From contig NZ_CP066783.1 of the NCBI RefSeq assembly GCF_019186805.1, positions 1,045,501 to 1,109,500 on the forward strand: a stretch of DNA of 64,000 nucleotides, read 5' to 3'. The position numbers and the translations under genes were made by a program. Below the pieces are notes generated by a model that was not told the DNA's origin, did not search any database, and saw only the letters and a list, made by a program, of their open reading frames with translations. This stretch comes from Comamonas fluminis. Lineage in GTDB: Bacteria > Pseudomonadota > Gammaproteobacteria > Burkholderiales > Burkholderiaceae_C. Each line of letters starts with the position of its first letter. Position 1 is the first letter of the stretch. Of the stretch, positions 8,134 to 17,360 are shown in pieces.

Positions 8134-10965
8134 ATGAGCAATTCCAAGACTTTGGTGCTGGTGGACGGCTCCAGCTACCTCTACCGCGCCTACCATGCCA
8201 TGCCCGACCTGCGGGCGATTCCTGGCGACCCGGCCAGCCCGGCCACGGGTGCCATTCGCGGCATGGTGAACATGATGCAGGCGCTGCGCAAAGATGTGCA
8301 GGCCGACTACGCCGTCTGCGTGTTTGATACGTCTGGCCCCACCTTCCGCGACGCCATGTACGACCAGTACAAGGCCACGCGCTCGCCTATGCCCGACGAT
8401 CTGCGCGCGCAAATTGCCCCCATCCATGAAGTGGTCCAGATGCTGGGCTGGAAAGTGGTGGCCGTGCCCGGCGTAGAGGCGGACGACGTGATCGCTACCT
8501 TGGCGCAGATGGCGGCCGGCCAGGGCATCCACGTCATCGTCTCCAGCGGCGACAAGGACTTGAGCCAGCTGGTGAACGAACATGTCACCATCATCGACAC
8601 CATGAACGGCAAAAAGCGCGACATTGCCGGCGTGACCGCCGAGTTTGGCGTGCCGCCCGCGCTGATGGTGGACTACCAGGCCCTGGTGGGCGACACCGTG
8701 GACAACGTGCCCGGCGTGATGAAAGTAGGCCCCAAGACTGCTGCCAAGTGGCTGGACGAATACAAGTCGCTGGACAATTTGATAGCGCATGCCGCAAACA
8801 TCAAGGGCGTTGCAGGGCAAAACCTGCGCGATGCGATTGCATCCGGCCAACTGGCGCTGAGCCGCCAGCTGGTGACCATGAAGACCGATTGCGACTTGGC
8901 CGGCCATGTGGACGGCCTGCCCGCCTTCGAGTCGATTGTGCTGGCCGAGCCCGACAGCGCGGCGCTGGTGCCTTTCTATGAAAAATATGGCTTCAAGGGC
9001 CTGGCACGCGCGCTGGGTGCTACGGTTTCTGAAGCGGTACCAGCCAAAGCTGGCAAGCCCGGCAAAGCCAGTAACGCCAGCAAGGCCGACAGCAACCAGG
9101 GCGGCCTGTTTGATGCGGACGACGCCGCCGCCACCGAAGTGGCCGTGGCCGCCCAGCAGCGCGATGTGGTCTACACCACCATCCTGACCGAGGCGCAGCT
9201 GGACGAATGGCTGGTCAAGATCAACGCCGCCGCGCTGACCGCGATCGATACCGAAACCGATTCGCTGGACGAAATGCGCGCGCAAATCGTGGGCATCAGC
9301 TTCAGCGTGGCTGCGGGCGAGGCGGCTTACATTCCGCTGCGCCACGAAGGCATGGAAGTGCCCGAGCAGCTGGACATGGCCATGGTGCTGGCCAGGCTCA
9401 AGCCCTGGCTGGAAGACGCCAGCAAGAAGAAGCTGGGCCAGAACGTCAAATACGACCAGCATGTGTTTGCCAACCACGGCATCACCGTGCGCGGCTATGC
9501 ACACGACACCATGCTGCAAAGCTATGTGCTGGAGGCCGACCGCCCCCACAACCTGACCAGCCTGGCGCTGCGCCACACCGGCCGCACCGGCATCAGCTAC
9601 GAAGACCTGTGCGGCAAGGGCAAGGGCCAGATTCCCTTTGCCCAGGTGCCGGTGGACAAGGCAGCGGCATACAGCTGCGAAGACTCTGACCAGACGCTGG
9701 ACGTGCATGGCGTGCTGTGGCCGCAGATTCAGGCCAACGCCGGGCTGCTGCATATTTATGAGCTGGAGATGCTGACCAGCGAAGCGCTGTTCCGCATTGA
9801 GCGCAATGGCGTCAGCATTGATGCGGGCGAGCTGGCACGCCAGAGCAACGACCTGGGCGCGCGCATTCTGCAGCTGGAAAACGAGGCCTACGAAATCGCC
9901 GGCCAGCAGTTCAACCTGAGCAGCCCCAAGCAGCTGGGCGAAATCTTTTTCGACAAGCTGGGCATGCCCGTGGTCAAAAAGACGGCCACCGGCGCACGCA
10001 GCACCGACGAAGAAGTGCTGGAAAAGCTGGCCGAAGACTACCCGCTGCCCGCCAAGCTGCTGGAGCACCGCAGCCTGTCCAAGCTCAAAGGCACCTACAC
10101 CGACAAGCTGGCGCAGATGGCGCTGCCCACCGATGGCCGCGTGCACACCCACTATGCGCAGGCGGTGGCGGTGACGGGGCGCTTGTCCAGCAACGACCCC
10201 AATTTGCAGAATATTCCCGTGCGCACGCCCGAAGGCCGCCGCGTGCGTGAAGCCTTTGTGGCCCCTGAGGGCAAGCTGATTGCCAGCGCCGACTATTCGC
10301 AGATCGAGCTGCGCATCATGGCCCACCTGTCGGGCGATGAGGCCTTGCTCAACGCCTTCAAAAATGGGCTGGACGTGCACAAAGCCACCGCTGCCGAGGT
10401 GTTTGGCGTCAGCGTGGATGAAGTCAGTAGCGAGCAGCGCCGCTACGCCAAGGTCATCAACTTTGGCCTGATCTACGGCATGAGCAGCTTTGGCCTGGCC
10501 AAAAATCTGGGCATCGAGACCAAGGCCGCTGCGGCCTACATCGACAAATACTTTCAGCGCTACCCCGGCGTGAAGCGGTACATGGATGAAACCGTGGAAC
10601 GTGCCCACGCCCAGGGCTATGTGGAGACCGTGTTCGGCCGCCGCCTGGTGCTGCCCGAGATCAACGGCGGCAACGGCCCGCGCAAAAAAGCGGCAGAGCG
10701 CGCCGCCATCAACGCCCCCATGCAGGGCACGGCGGCCGACCTGATCAAAAAAGCCATGGTGGCTGTGCAGGCCAAGCTGGACGCCGAAAAGCCCGAGGTG
10801 CTGGTCATCATGCAGGTGCACGATGAACTGGTGTTTGAGCTGCCAGCATCCGCCCAGGACTGGGTCAAGGCAGAAATCCCCTCCATCATGGCCGGCGTGG
10901 CCGATCTGTCGGTGCCGCTGCTGGCGGAGATTGGCTTTGGCCCTAGCTGGGAAAAAGCACACTGA
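8134..10965 (+). CDS. polA: DNA polymerase I
   Basis: This is a 943-aa, three-domain polymerase for Okazaki-fragment processing and repair synthesis. The N-terminal 5'-3' exonuclease starts LVLVDGSSYLYRAYHAM and has the GVEADDVIATLA acidic cluster. The 3'-5' proofreading domain keeps its metal ligands (AIDTETDSLDEM), so proofreading is probably active. The polymerase domain shows motif A DYSQIELRIMAHLSGD, the O-helix RRYAKVINFGLIYGMSSFG and motif C QVHDELVFE. Length fits the family (E. coli 928). It is divergent from the DUF2782 gene, about 100 bp away. The large open frame on the opposite strand (8002-10962) is a shadow. Confidence 0.98.
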   Translation: MSNSKTLVLVDGSSYLYRAYHAMPDLRAIPGDPASPATGAIRGMVNMMQALRKDVQADYAVCVFDTSGPTFRDAMYDQYKATRSPMPDDLRAQIAPIHEVVQMLGWKVVAVPGVEADDVIATLAQMAAGQGIHVIVSSGDKDLSQLVNEHVTIIDTMNGKKRDIAGVTAEFGVPPALMVDYQALVGDTVDNVPGVMKVGPKTAAKWLDEYKSLDNLIAHAANIKGVAGQNLRDAIASGQLALSRQLVTMKTDCDLAGHVDGLPAFESIVLAEPDSAALVPFYEKYGFKGLARALGATVSEAVPAKAGKPGKASNASKADSNQGGLFDADDAAATEVAVAAQQRDVVYTTILTEAQLDEWLVKINAAALTAIDTETDSLDEMRAQIVGISFSVAAGEAAYIPLRHEGMEVPEQLDMAMVLARLKPWLEDASKKKLGQNVKYDQHVFANHGITVRGYAHDTMLQSYVLEADRPHNLTSLALRHTGRTGISYEDLCGKGKGQIPFAQVPVDKAAAYSCEDSDQTLDVHGVLWPQIQANAGLLHIYELEMLTSEALFRIERNGVSIDAGELARQSNDLGARILQLENEAYEIAGQQFNLSSPKQLGEIFFDKLGMPVVKKTATGARSTDEEVLEKLAEDYPLPAKLLEHRSLSKLKGTYTDKLAQMALPTDGRVHTHYAQAVAVTGRLSSNDPNLQNIPVRTPEGRRVREAFVAPEGKLIASADYSQIELRIMAHLSGDEALLNAFKNGLDVHKATAAEVFGVSVDEVSSEQRRYAKVINFGLIYGMSSFGLAKNLGIETKAAAAYIDKYFQRYPGVKRYMDETVERAHAQGYVETVFGRRLVLPEINGGNGPRKKAAERAAINAPMQGTAADLIKKAMVAVQAKLDAEKPEVLVIMQVHDELVFELPASAQDWVKAEIPSIMAGVADLSVPLLAEIGFGPSWEKAH

Positions 10966-11021
10966 GACTTTGACTGAAGGCTCACCGGCTTTTTTGCGAA
11001 TAGGTGGTAACCCTTGAAGAG

Positions 11022-11048
11022 CAGCGTCTGTAAAAGACGCTGTTTTTT
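11022..11048 (+). terminator. intrinsic terminator of polA
   Basis: The stem CAGCGTCT / AGACGCTG with a short A-rich loop is followed by six T, about 57 bp after the polA stop codon. Confidence 0.88.
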
Positions 11049-11183
11049 ATGCTTCGGTTCAAAGTGTTGTGGTTAGCAGGTGGCTATCGTAAGTACTTGA
11101 TATTTTGTAAGATAAAGACTACGAGACGGATTGCGTCATTGCTCCAGCAAATCACTTTTTGTCTAGCGGTAGCCAGGAGAGAC

Positions 11184-12233
11184 ATGGCCTATTTTTTTGC
11201 GAACCGATGGTTTGCCTTTCAGAAAATTTTTTCGCTGTGGGTGCTGCTGGGCGGGTTCTATGGTGTGGCGGCTCATGCCCATGAAACCGGACAGACCTGG
11301 TATCTGTTTCAGCCCATGGTGCGCACCGCGCTGGTGGACCCGCTGGCGCGCCACTATGCCAAAGTGCTGCCGCAGTATCTGGATGGCAAGGTGGTGCTGA
11401 AAAGTACAGGGAAAAGTCCTCTGTCTGCTCGCGAAAAAGTGGGGCTGAGCGATGAGCGTGCCGATAGCACCGCGGTGCTGATGGCTCCTTTGATCTACGA
11501 AAAAACCTACGACGCAGAAATTGCCGACAAGTCTTCTTCCCGAGTCACGGCCTTGCATATGGTGGCCCGGCGCCCCTGGTGCCTGGCGATCACCCACGAT
11601 GTGCAGCCTCGCACCTATGAGGGGTTGATGAAGTGGCTGAGCGGCTTGCGCAGGCCCGTGCGCATTGGTTTGGTCGCCCCTACGGGTATGCCCGCGGTCT
11701 GGCTGGAGGCGATGCGGCGCAAGACAGGGCTTGAATGGGTGGCGACAGACTTTTTCTTCAGTGCTGATCAGAGCGTGGAGAGCCTGCTTTCTGGTCAGCA
11801 GGATTTGCTGCTGGATGCCTGCGGCGAGGTGAATCGCGTACGGGCCTTGCCGGGCAATGATTCCGGCTCGCGCAAGATACAGGTGTTGATTACCGACCAG
11901 AAGGAGCTGGAAAAAGGTGCCACCAGCTTTGCGCAGTGGCAGCTGACGGCACCCGCACCCAGCTGGGTGGGCTGGTTTGTCTCCAGCAGCATGCCGCAGG
12001 AGCGCAGAGCGCGTCTGGGCAAGGCGCTGTATGCGGTGAGCATGCGCGAGGACACTCAGGCCTTGATCCGGGAACTGGGCAAGGAGCCCATGCCTTTGTC
12101 GGTGGAGGGCAGTCAGCGTTACGTGGACAGCTGGCTTCGCGACTGGAAGAGTATTGGCAGCTGGATGCGCAACCTGCCCGGAAAGCTGCCTGCAGACACT
12201 GGCCGCACAGCGCCGAAATCAACGACCCACTGA
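11184..12233 (+). CDS. divergent Bug/TctC-like periplasmic binding protein
   Basis: The product is 349 aa. The ATG at 11184 has a good AGGAGA ribosome-binding site and yields a signal peptide (FQKIFSLWVLLGGFYGVAAHA, cleavage before HETG). The frame open from 11049 is not used. The mature part looks like a remote member of the Bug (tripartite tricarboxylate) receptors. It has a VRIGLVAPTGMPAVWLEAM segment in the usual GTPGS.HL position, then a LLSGQQDLLLDACGEVNRVRAL stretch, then WVGWFVSSSMPQE before the C-terminal helix. The typical Gly-rich N-terminal signature is absent. No permease genes are near, as is usual for Bug proteins. The ligand is unknown. Confidence 0.6.
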   Translation: MAYFFANRWFAFQKIFSLWVLLGGFYGVAAHAHETGQTWYLFQPMVRTALVDPLARHYAKVLPQYLDGKVVLKSTGKSPLSAREKVGLSDERADSTAVLMAPLIYEKTYDAEIADKSSSRVTALHMVARRPWCLAITHDVQPRTYEGLMKWLSGLRRPVRIGLVAPTGMPAVWLEAMRRKTGLEWVATDFFFSADQSVESLLSGQQDLLLDACGEVNRVRALPGNDSGSRKIQVLITDQKELEKGATSFAQWQLTAPAPSWVGWFVSSSMPQERRARLGKALYAVSMREDTQALIRELGKEPMPLSVEGSQRYVDSWLRDWKSIGSWMRNLPGKLPADTGRTAPKSTTH

Positions 12234-12299
12234 GTTCAGGTAATGCTATCTTTAGGGTAGCTTTACACTCTTTTTCAGCCTTGGCATCAAGGCATTTTT

Positions 12300-12992
12300 A
12301 TGCTGTTTCCCGACATGCTGATGCGCCGCTTGACTCCTGCGACGCGCATGGGCTTATCCATCTCTGTGGCCACCGGCTTGTACGGAATTTCATTCGGTGC
12401 GCTCAGCGTGGCTTCCGGCCTGAACCTCTGGCAGACCATGGCGCTGAGCGCTCTGATGTTCACAGGCGGATCGCAGTTTGCCTTTATCGGTGTGATTGCC
12501 GGTGGTGGCAGCGGCATGGCGGCTGTCAGCGCATCGGCCTTGCTGGGTGTGCGCAATGCCATCTACGGCATGCAGATGAGCCGTTTTCTGGGCGTCAAAG
12601 GATGGCGGCGCTGGCTGGCAGCGCACTGGACGATTGATGAGTCTGCAGCGACTGCATCAGGCCAGGCTGAAGAGCAGGAGCAGCGGCGCGGCTTCTGGGT
12701 GGCGGGTGCCGGTGTATTTCTGCTCTGGAATCTGTTTACCTTGCTGGGTGCCTTGATGGGCAATGCGCTGGGGGACCCTCGCCGCTTTGGGCTGGATGGC
12801 GCTGCGGTTGCGGCATTTCTGGGCCTGCTGTGGCCGAGACTGAATGCGCGTGAACCCATAGCGCTGGCGCTGGCCTGTGGTTTGGTGACTGCGATAGCGA
12901 TTCCGCTGGTGCCTGCGGGTGTGCCGATTTTGCTGGCGGCAGTTGTGGGCGCTGTCTGGGGCTGGATTCGCCCGTCGGAGGCACGGTCATGA
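12300..12992 (+). CDS. azlC: AzlC-family branched-chain amino acid exporter, large subunit
   Basis: This 230-aa membrane protein is of the AzlC/YgaZ family, which with AzlD/YgaH exports valine and other branched-chain amino acids. The family signature is clear: GLYGISFGALSVASGLNLWQTM, then ALMFTGGSQFAFIGVIA and ASALLGVRNAIYGMQMS. About six to eight hydrophobic helices are present. Its stop overlaps the start of the small subunit (ATGA), so the two are translationally coupled. Confidence 0.93.
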   Translation: MLFPDMLMRRLTPATRMGLSISVATGLYGISFGALSVASGLNLWQTMALSALMFTGGSQFAFIGVIAGGGSGMAAVSASALLGVRNAIYGMQMSRFLGVKGWRRWLAAHWTIDESAATASGQAEEQEQRRGFWVAGAGVFLLWNLFTLLGALMGNALGDPRRFGLDGAAVAAFLGLLWPRLNAREPIALALACGLVTAIAIPLVPAGVPILLAAVVGAVWGWIRPSEARS

Positions 12993-13297
12993 CCCTTTCC
13001 TTGTGGCACTGGATACTGCTGGCGTGCGCGCTTTGCTTTGTCATCAAGCTGCTGGGCTATAGCCTGCCAGCGCGCTGGATGCACAGCCCGCGCATGGCGC
13101 AGGTGGCGGCCTGTTTGACGGTGGCGCTGCTGGCTGCGCTGACTGTGATGAATACCGTGGCCAGCGGCACAGCGCTGGTGCTGGACGCTCGTCTTGCTGC
13201 TCTGGCGGTTGCTGCCGTTGCGCTGTGGTTGCGGGCACCATTTTTGCTGGTTGTGGTTCTGGGGGCGCTGGCATCCGCCTTGCTGCGCTGGCTTTAG
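12989..13297 (+). CDS. azlD: AzlD-family branched-chain amino acid exporter, small subunit
   Basis: This 102-aa protein has four hydrophobic helices and the family length and layout of AzlD/YgaH. It includes the conserved motif [15 protein letters not shown] near the N-terminus and a final helix [18 protein letters not shown]. It overlaps azlC by four bases and would form the heteromeric inner-membrane exporter with it. Confidence 0.9.
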   Translation: MTLSLWHWILLACALCFVIKLLGYSLPARWMHSPRMAQVAACLTVALLAALTVMNTVASGTALVLDARLAALAVAAVALWLRAPFLLVVVLGALASALLRWL

Positions 13298-13380
13298 ACT
13301 GCATGTCGCTGTGGCTGTGTTGCAGAAGCGTTGCGCCAGCCGCAGCAGCCAGGAATTCATCAACTGCAGGAGAGGAATCC

Positions 13381-14286
13381 ATGAAGTACGCAGATATTGC
13401 TCAGGACATGCAGGGCCTGCTCGGTGGCAGCGCCGATGGTCAGCCCAGCCGCCGCGCGGCATTGCGGGCTGCGCTGGGTGCCGGGCTGGGCGTGGGCTAT
13501 GCCTGCGCGGCAGGCCCGGTGATGGCGCAGACGGCCATCAAAACCTCTGCAGATGGCCTGACCGCAGGGGAGGTCAGCATTGATGTCAAAGGGTTCAGCG
13601 TTCCGGCCTATCGCGCCATGCCTGCAGGCCAGAAAAATCTGCCTGTGGTTCTGGTGATCTCGGAAATCTTTGGCGTGCACGAATACATTGCCGACACATG
13701 CAGGCGGCTGGCCAAGCAAGGCTATCTGGCAATTGCGCCGAATCTGTTTGTGCGCCAGGGCGACCCCATGGCGTACAGCGAGATGGCCAAGCTGATGAGC
13801 GAGGTGATTGCCAAAGTGCCTGATGCGCAGGCTATGGGTGATCTTGATGCTGCCGTGCAATGGGCTGGTGCCAACGGCGGCGACACCCGCAAGCTTGCCA
13901 TTACCGGCTTTTGCTGGGGTGGTCGCATCACATGGCTGTATGCAGCGCATGCGCCGGTCAAGGCTGGTGTTGCCTGGTACGGCCGTCTGCAGGGTGCCAA
14001 GAATGACTTGCAGCCCATGTACCCGGTAGATCTGGTGGGCCAGCTCAAGGCGCCGGTGCTGGGGTTGTACGGCGGTCAGGATCAGGGCATTCCGCTGGAG
14101 TCTGTTGAGGCGATGAAGGCCGCTCTCAAGCAGGGAAGCGCATCTGCCAAGGCTTCGGAGTTTGTGATCTATCCCGATGCGCCGCATGCCTTTCATGCGG
14201 ATTACCGGCCCAGCTATCGGGAGCAGAGCGCCAAAGATGGATGGGAGCGCATGCTGGCCTGGTTCAGGCAGCATGGTGTGGCCTGA
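13381..14286 (+). CDS. dienelactone hydrolase family protein, probably exported
   Basis: This is a 301-aa alpha/beta hydrolase of the dienelactone hydrolase (carboxymethylenebutenolidase) family. A purine-rich AGGAGAGGA ribosome-binding site precedes the ATG at 13381. Residues 23-49 form a Tat-like leader ([20 protein letters not shown]...AQ), so export is likely. The catalytic Cys lies in GFCWGG (C178), with the partner Glu in [11 protein letters not shown] (E95), a triad Asp around YGGQDQGIP and His in PDAPHAFH. The Cys nucleophile, instead of Ser, is diagnostic for the family. The substrate is unknown: many such proteins are general esterases, not chlorocatechol-pathway enzymes, and no such pathway genes are nearby. 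Confidence 0.88.
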   Translation: MKYADIAQDMQGLLGGSADGQPSRRAALRAALGAGLGVGYACAAGPVMAQTAIKTSADGLTAGEVSIDVKGFSVPAYRAMPAGQKNLPVVLVISEIFGVHEYIADTCRRLAKQGYLAIAPNLFVRQGDPMAYSEMAKLMSEVIAKVPDAQAMGDLDAAVQWAGANGGDTRKLAITGFCWGGRITWLYAAHAPVKAGVAWYGRLQGAKNDLQPMYPVDLVGQLKAPVLGLYGGQDQGIPLESVEAMKAALKQGSASAKASEFVIYPDAPHAFHADYRPSYREQSAKDGWERMLAWFRQHGVA

Positions 14287-14472
14287 GTATTTTTTCAGGG
14301 GGCTTGACAGCTTTGCTAAGGTGAAAGAGATCCCCTTTTGTGCGCAGCCCGTGCGCGCCACATTCGGGGCTGACGGTATGGGGATAGTCAGAGGTGGCCG
14401 CTCAAGCGCGTGCATTCTGCGAAAATCCTCAGGTTTCGCCTGTAAAAGGCTGCGGTTAAGCCATATAAAGCT

Positions 14473-15372
14473 ATGACATTGGTAGCAATTATTCTGGCCA
14501 CCCTGGCTGCCGGTATCGGCAGTGTCTGGGTGGCCGCATTGTTGATGGGTCTGGGAGGCAGCAAAGCGCCTGGCGTCATGCCTCAGCGGTTGCTGAGTCT
14601 GGCTGCGGGAGCCTTGCTGGCCACGGCATTCATGCATTTGCTGCCCGAGGCATTTGAAAGCCATGGCAAGGCGCATGACCTGTTCGTGGTGCTGCTGGTG
14701 GGGCTGGTGTTTTTCTTTTTGCTGTCCAAGGCAGAACTCTGGCACCACGGCCATGAACATTCGCATGGCGAGGCCCATGCCCACCACGCGCACGATGCCC
14801 ATCACGAGCATGGACACCATCACGGGCACGACCATGGCAAAGGTGGCTGGGCCATTCTGACGGGCGACAGCGTGCATTGCTTTGGCGATGGCGTGCTGAT
14901 TGCCTCGGCCTTCATGGCAGATATCCGCCTGGGTGTGATTGCAGCGCTGTCGGTGCTGGCGCACGAGGTGCCTCACCACATGGGCGATATCGTGGTGCTG
15001 CGCCAGTCCAGCAGCAATCGCCGTGTGGCGCTGGTCAAGGTTTCCATGGCGGGCGCAGTCACAACACTGGGCGGCATTGCAGGCTATTTTCTGATTGGTC
15101 AGCTTCATGATCTGCTGCCGTATTTCCTGACCATTGCGTCCAGCAGCTTTATCTATGTGGCGCTGGCCGATCTGATCCCTCAGCTGCAAAAGCGGCTCAG
15201 CGCCAAGGAAACAGCGGCGCAGGTTTTCTGGCTGCTTCTGGGTATTGTTGTCGTCACCGTGATGAGTGGTGCGGCCCACAACCATGCGCATGACCACGAA
15301 CACGACCATGAGGGCGATCACGCGCACGAAGTGGTGAGCAAGCCTGCGCAGGAGCCGGCGCACAGCCATTGA
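14473..15372 (+). CDS. ZIP-family divalent metal transporter
   Basis: This 299-aa ZIP transporter imports zinc or other divalent metals across the inner membrane. There are eight predicted helices. A very His-rich cytoplasmic loop (residues about 93-125, repeats of H-x-H and DHGK) lies between TM3 and TM4. The metal-site helices carry HCFGDGVLIASAF and LAHEVPHHMGDIVVL, which match ZIP TM4 and TM5 (HN.xDG and HExPHExGD). A second His-rich tail (NHAHDHEHDHEGDHAHE) ends the protein. It is transcribed alone. No Zur operator could be recognised in the 186-bp upstream gap. Confidence 0.93.
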   Translation: MTLVAIILATLAAGIGSVWVAALLMGLGGSKAPGVMPQRLLSLAAGALLATAFMHLLPEAFESHGKAHDLFVVLLVGLVFFFLLSKAELWHHGHEHSHGEAHAHHAHDAHHEHGHHHGHDHGKGGWAILTGDSVHCFGDGVLIASAFMADIRLGVIAALSVLAHEVPHHMGDIVVLRQSSSNRRVALVKVSMAGAVTTLGGIAGYFLIGQLHDLLPYFLTIASSSFIYVALADLIPQLQKRLSAKETAAQVFWLLLGIVVVTVMSGAAHNHAHDHEHDHEGDHAHEVVSKPAQEPAHSH

Positions 15373-15421
15373 ACCCGAGCGCGCAAGGGCGCCAGGGCGC
15401 AATGGTCGCTTTCGTCACATC

Positions 15422-15448
15422 AGCCGGTCCCACGCGACCGGCTTTTTT
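15422..15448 (+). terminator. intrinsic terminator after the ZIP gene
   Basis: The stem AGCCGGTC / GACCGGCT is followed by six T. It abuts the stop codon of the converging response-regulator gene. Confidence 0.88.
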
Positions 15449-16185
15449 CAATCAATCTCTTTGAGTTCAGCCCTGACCGCAGCCAGCTGGCGCCGTGAGA
15501 TGGGCAGCAGCTCTGGCACACCCTGCAGGCGCAGGCCCCAGCCTTCGCCCTCATCCGGGTCGTCATATTTCTCCAGCCCCCGCAAGGCGGCGCGCAGCAC
15601 CAGCGCATTGCGGTGCACGCGAAGCAACTGTTCGCTGTGGCGGGTTTCCAAGTCGGCCAGTGCGCCGTCCAGAATGTAGTTGCGCTGTACCGTGCGCACG
15701 GTGATGTATTTCTGCTCCGCCTTCAGATAGCGCACCTCGGACAGCGGCAAGCGCAATGTGGCGCCGCGCTCCTGAATCAGCAGTGCAGGGCCGCTATCGA
15801 CGGTGCTGCGAGCATTCAGTGAACGCTCTGCTTTCTGTAGCGCCTGCTGAAGGCGCTGCAAGCGCACAGGCTTGGTCAGATAGTCGGCGGCGTCCAGCTC
15901 GAACGCATCCAGCGCATGGTTGGCGTGGGCGGTGACAAACACGATGGCAGGTGGCTGCGGTAGCTGGGCCAGGGCCTGTGCCAGCTGCAGCCCGTTCTGG
16001 CCTGGCATGTGAATGTCCAGCAGCAGCACCTGCACAGGCGTGGGCTGCGCGGCCTGCAATAGCTGCAAGGCCTGTTGCGCATCTGCCGCTTCCTGCACGC
16101 AATGCGGGCCATGTTCGCAGTCGCCTATCAAGGTGCGCAGCCTGGAGCGCGCCAGCGCTTCGTCGTCAACGATCAGAATGTGCAT
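15448..16185 (-). CDS. LytTR-family response regulator (AlgR-like)
   Basis: This 245-aa regulator has an N-terminal receiver (residues 1-120) and a C-terminal LytTR DNA-binding domain (about 140-240). The receiver has the acidic pair D7/D8, phospho-acceptor D57 in LLLDIHMPG, T85 and K105, all intact. LytTR features include EVRYLKAEQKYITVRT and LLRVHRNALV. Its start overlaps the end of the histidine kinase gene by 20 bp, so the two form one unit. A kinase/LytTR pair close to argH is also the arrangement of fimS-algR in Pseudomonas. I therefore infer an AlgZ/AlgR-type system, though the targets here are unknown. Confidence 0.93.
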   Translation of the reverse strand: MHILIVDDEALARSRLRTLIGDCEHGPHCVQEAADAQQALQLLQAAQPTPVQVLLLDIHMPGQNGLQLAQALAQLPQPPAIVFVTAHANHALDAFELDAADYLTKPVRLQRLQQALQKAERSLNARSTVDSGPALLIQERGATLRLPLSEVRYLKAEQKYITVRTVQRNYILDGALADLETRHSEQLLRVHRNALVLRAALRGLEKYDDPDEGEGWGLRLQGVPELLPISRRQLAAVRAELKEID

Positions 16186-17245
16186 GGCGGGATTGTCCTG
16201 CGTTTGATGCGCTGGTGGCCAGGGGAACGCTCAGGCGCACCACATAAAGCCCGTCACGCTCGCGGGCGCTGAGGCTGGCTTGCAGATCGTGCAGCAGCGA
16301 CAGGCGGGCTTTGACGTTATCAAGCGCAATGCCATGCCCCGGGCTGCTGGCCTCCGCCGGTGGTGAGGGCAGGGTATTGGTGATCTGAATCAGGGCTTCG
16401 CCACCGTGCTTTTCGGTGCGCACCTGCACTGTGCCGCCACGCGGGTTGGGCTCCACGCCGTGGCGTATGGCGTTTTCCACCAGCGGCTGCAGCAGCAGCG
16501 GCGGCAGCAGCGCGCCATGCACGCTTTCATCCAGCTGCCATTGCACTTCCAGCCGTTCGCCAAATCGCACTTGTTCAATGGACAGATAGCGTTGCGCCAG
16601 CTCAATCTCCTGGGCCAGTGTGGTGGTGAGGTTAGGCTCTGCCAGCGCATAGCGAAACAGGTCGCTCAGGTCTTCCAGAAGCGCCTCTGCTCTGGCAGGC
16701 TCTGCACGCACCAGCGCAATGGCGCTGTTGAGCGTATTAAAGAGAAAGTGGGGCCGAATGCGCGACTGCAGCTCTGTCAGCCGTGCCTGCGTTTGCGCGG
16801 GTGTGCTGCCCCGTGCACGCAGCACCAGTGCGGTGACCAGCAAGGCCGCCAGCAGCCCGCCGGTAAGAGCACTGGCCAGCCAGGGCATGGCCTTGTCAAT
16901 GCCGATGAAAAACAGCATGGCGCAGGAATACAGCCCCGCCATTGCCCCCAGCAGCACTCCCGCCAGATACTGGCCGCGCATGCCCAGCTGCTGCAGCTGG
17001 TGCTTGAGGCTGCAGGCCGCAATCAGCCAGACCAGCGTGCCGGGCAGGCTGGCGCCGGTGAGCAAGGCGGTGATGGTGAACCATTCAAAAAAAGTGTCCG
17101 CACCGTAGATGGCAGCTGTGGCAACAACGACCTGCACAAACAGCACGGCGCGCAGCACCACACCGGCATTGCAGGCGTCAAACACCAGCGTGCGGCGAGA
17201 TGGGCTGTGAGCGGAAGCGGGCAGTGATGAAACAGGCAAGGTCAA
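16166..17245 (-). CDS. LytS/AlgZ-type sensor histidine kinase
   Basis: This 359-aa inner-membrane kinase has four hydrophobic helices in the first 150 residues (for example VVLRAVLFVQVVVATAAIYG and LAGVLLGAMAGLYSCAMLFFIG) and no recognisable periplasmic sensor. The His-kinase domain of the PF06580 type follows, with the phospho-acceptor motif RIRPHFLFNTLNSAIAL, the N-box LLLQPLVENAIRHGVEP and a glycine box GHGIALDNVKARL. It precedes and overlaps its response regulator. Its signal is unknown. Confidence 0.92.
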   Translation of the reverse strand: MTLPVSSLPASAHSPSRRTLVFDACNAGVVLRAVLFVQVVVATAAIYGADTFFEWFTITALLTGASLPGTLVWLIAACSLKHQLQQLGMRGQYLAGVLLGAMAGLYSCAMLFFIGIDKAMPWLASALTGGLLAALLVTALVLRARGSTPAQTQARLTELQSRIRPHFLFNTLNSAIALVRAEPARAEALLEDLSDLFRYALAEPNLTTTLAQEIELAQRYLSIEQVRFGERLEVQWQLDESVHGALLPPLLLQPLVENAIRHGVEPNPRGGTVQVRTEKHGGEALIQITNTLPSPPAEASSPGHGIALDNVKARLSLLHDLQASLSARERDGLYVVRLSVPLATSASNAGQSRHAHSDR

Positions 17246-17309
17246 TGGCGGGTGCAGGGCAATGGCTTTGATTATTGGCCGAGAGTCAGCCTATCAGCAC
17301 CATTGGCAA

Positions 17310-17342
17310 CCCTGCTGTCGGCTGCATGCATCAGCCGCAGGG
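17310..17342. other. intergenic hairpin
   Basis: This is an interrupted inverted repeat, CCCTGC-GGCTG / CAGCC-GCAGGG, lying between the EamA gene and the kinase gene (both minus strand). It has no T-run, so its role is uncertain. Confidence 0.45.
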
Positions 17343-17360
17343 TGCAAAGCTTGCGCTGAC

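Noticed and set aside
8780..8830. Palindromic repeat in polA (TTTGATAGCGCATGCCGC)
   Set aside because: The encoded stretch aligns naturally with the helix of other PolA proteins (HA..IKG..GQNLR), so it is ordinary coding sequence.
8002..10962. 986-aa open frame antisense to polA
   Set aside because: It has a His/Gln/Gly-rich shadow composition; polA motifs on the other strand are complete.
13360..15402. 680-aa minus-strand frame across the dienelactone hydrolase and ZIP genes
   Set aside because: It covers two good plus-strand genes and their intergenic gap; there are no recognisable motifs.
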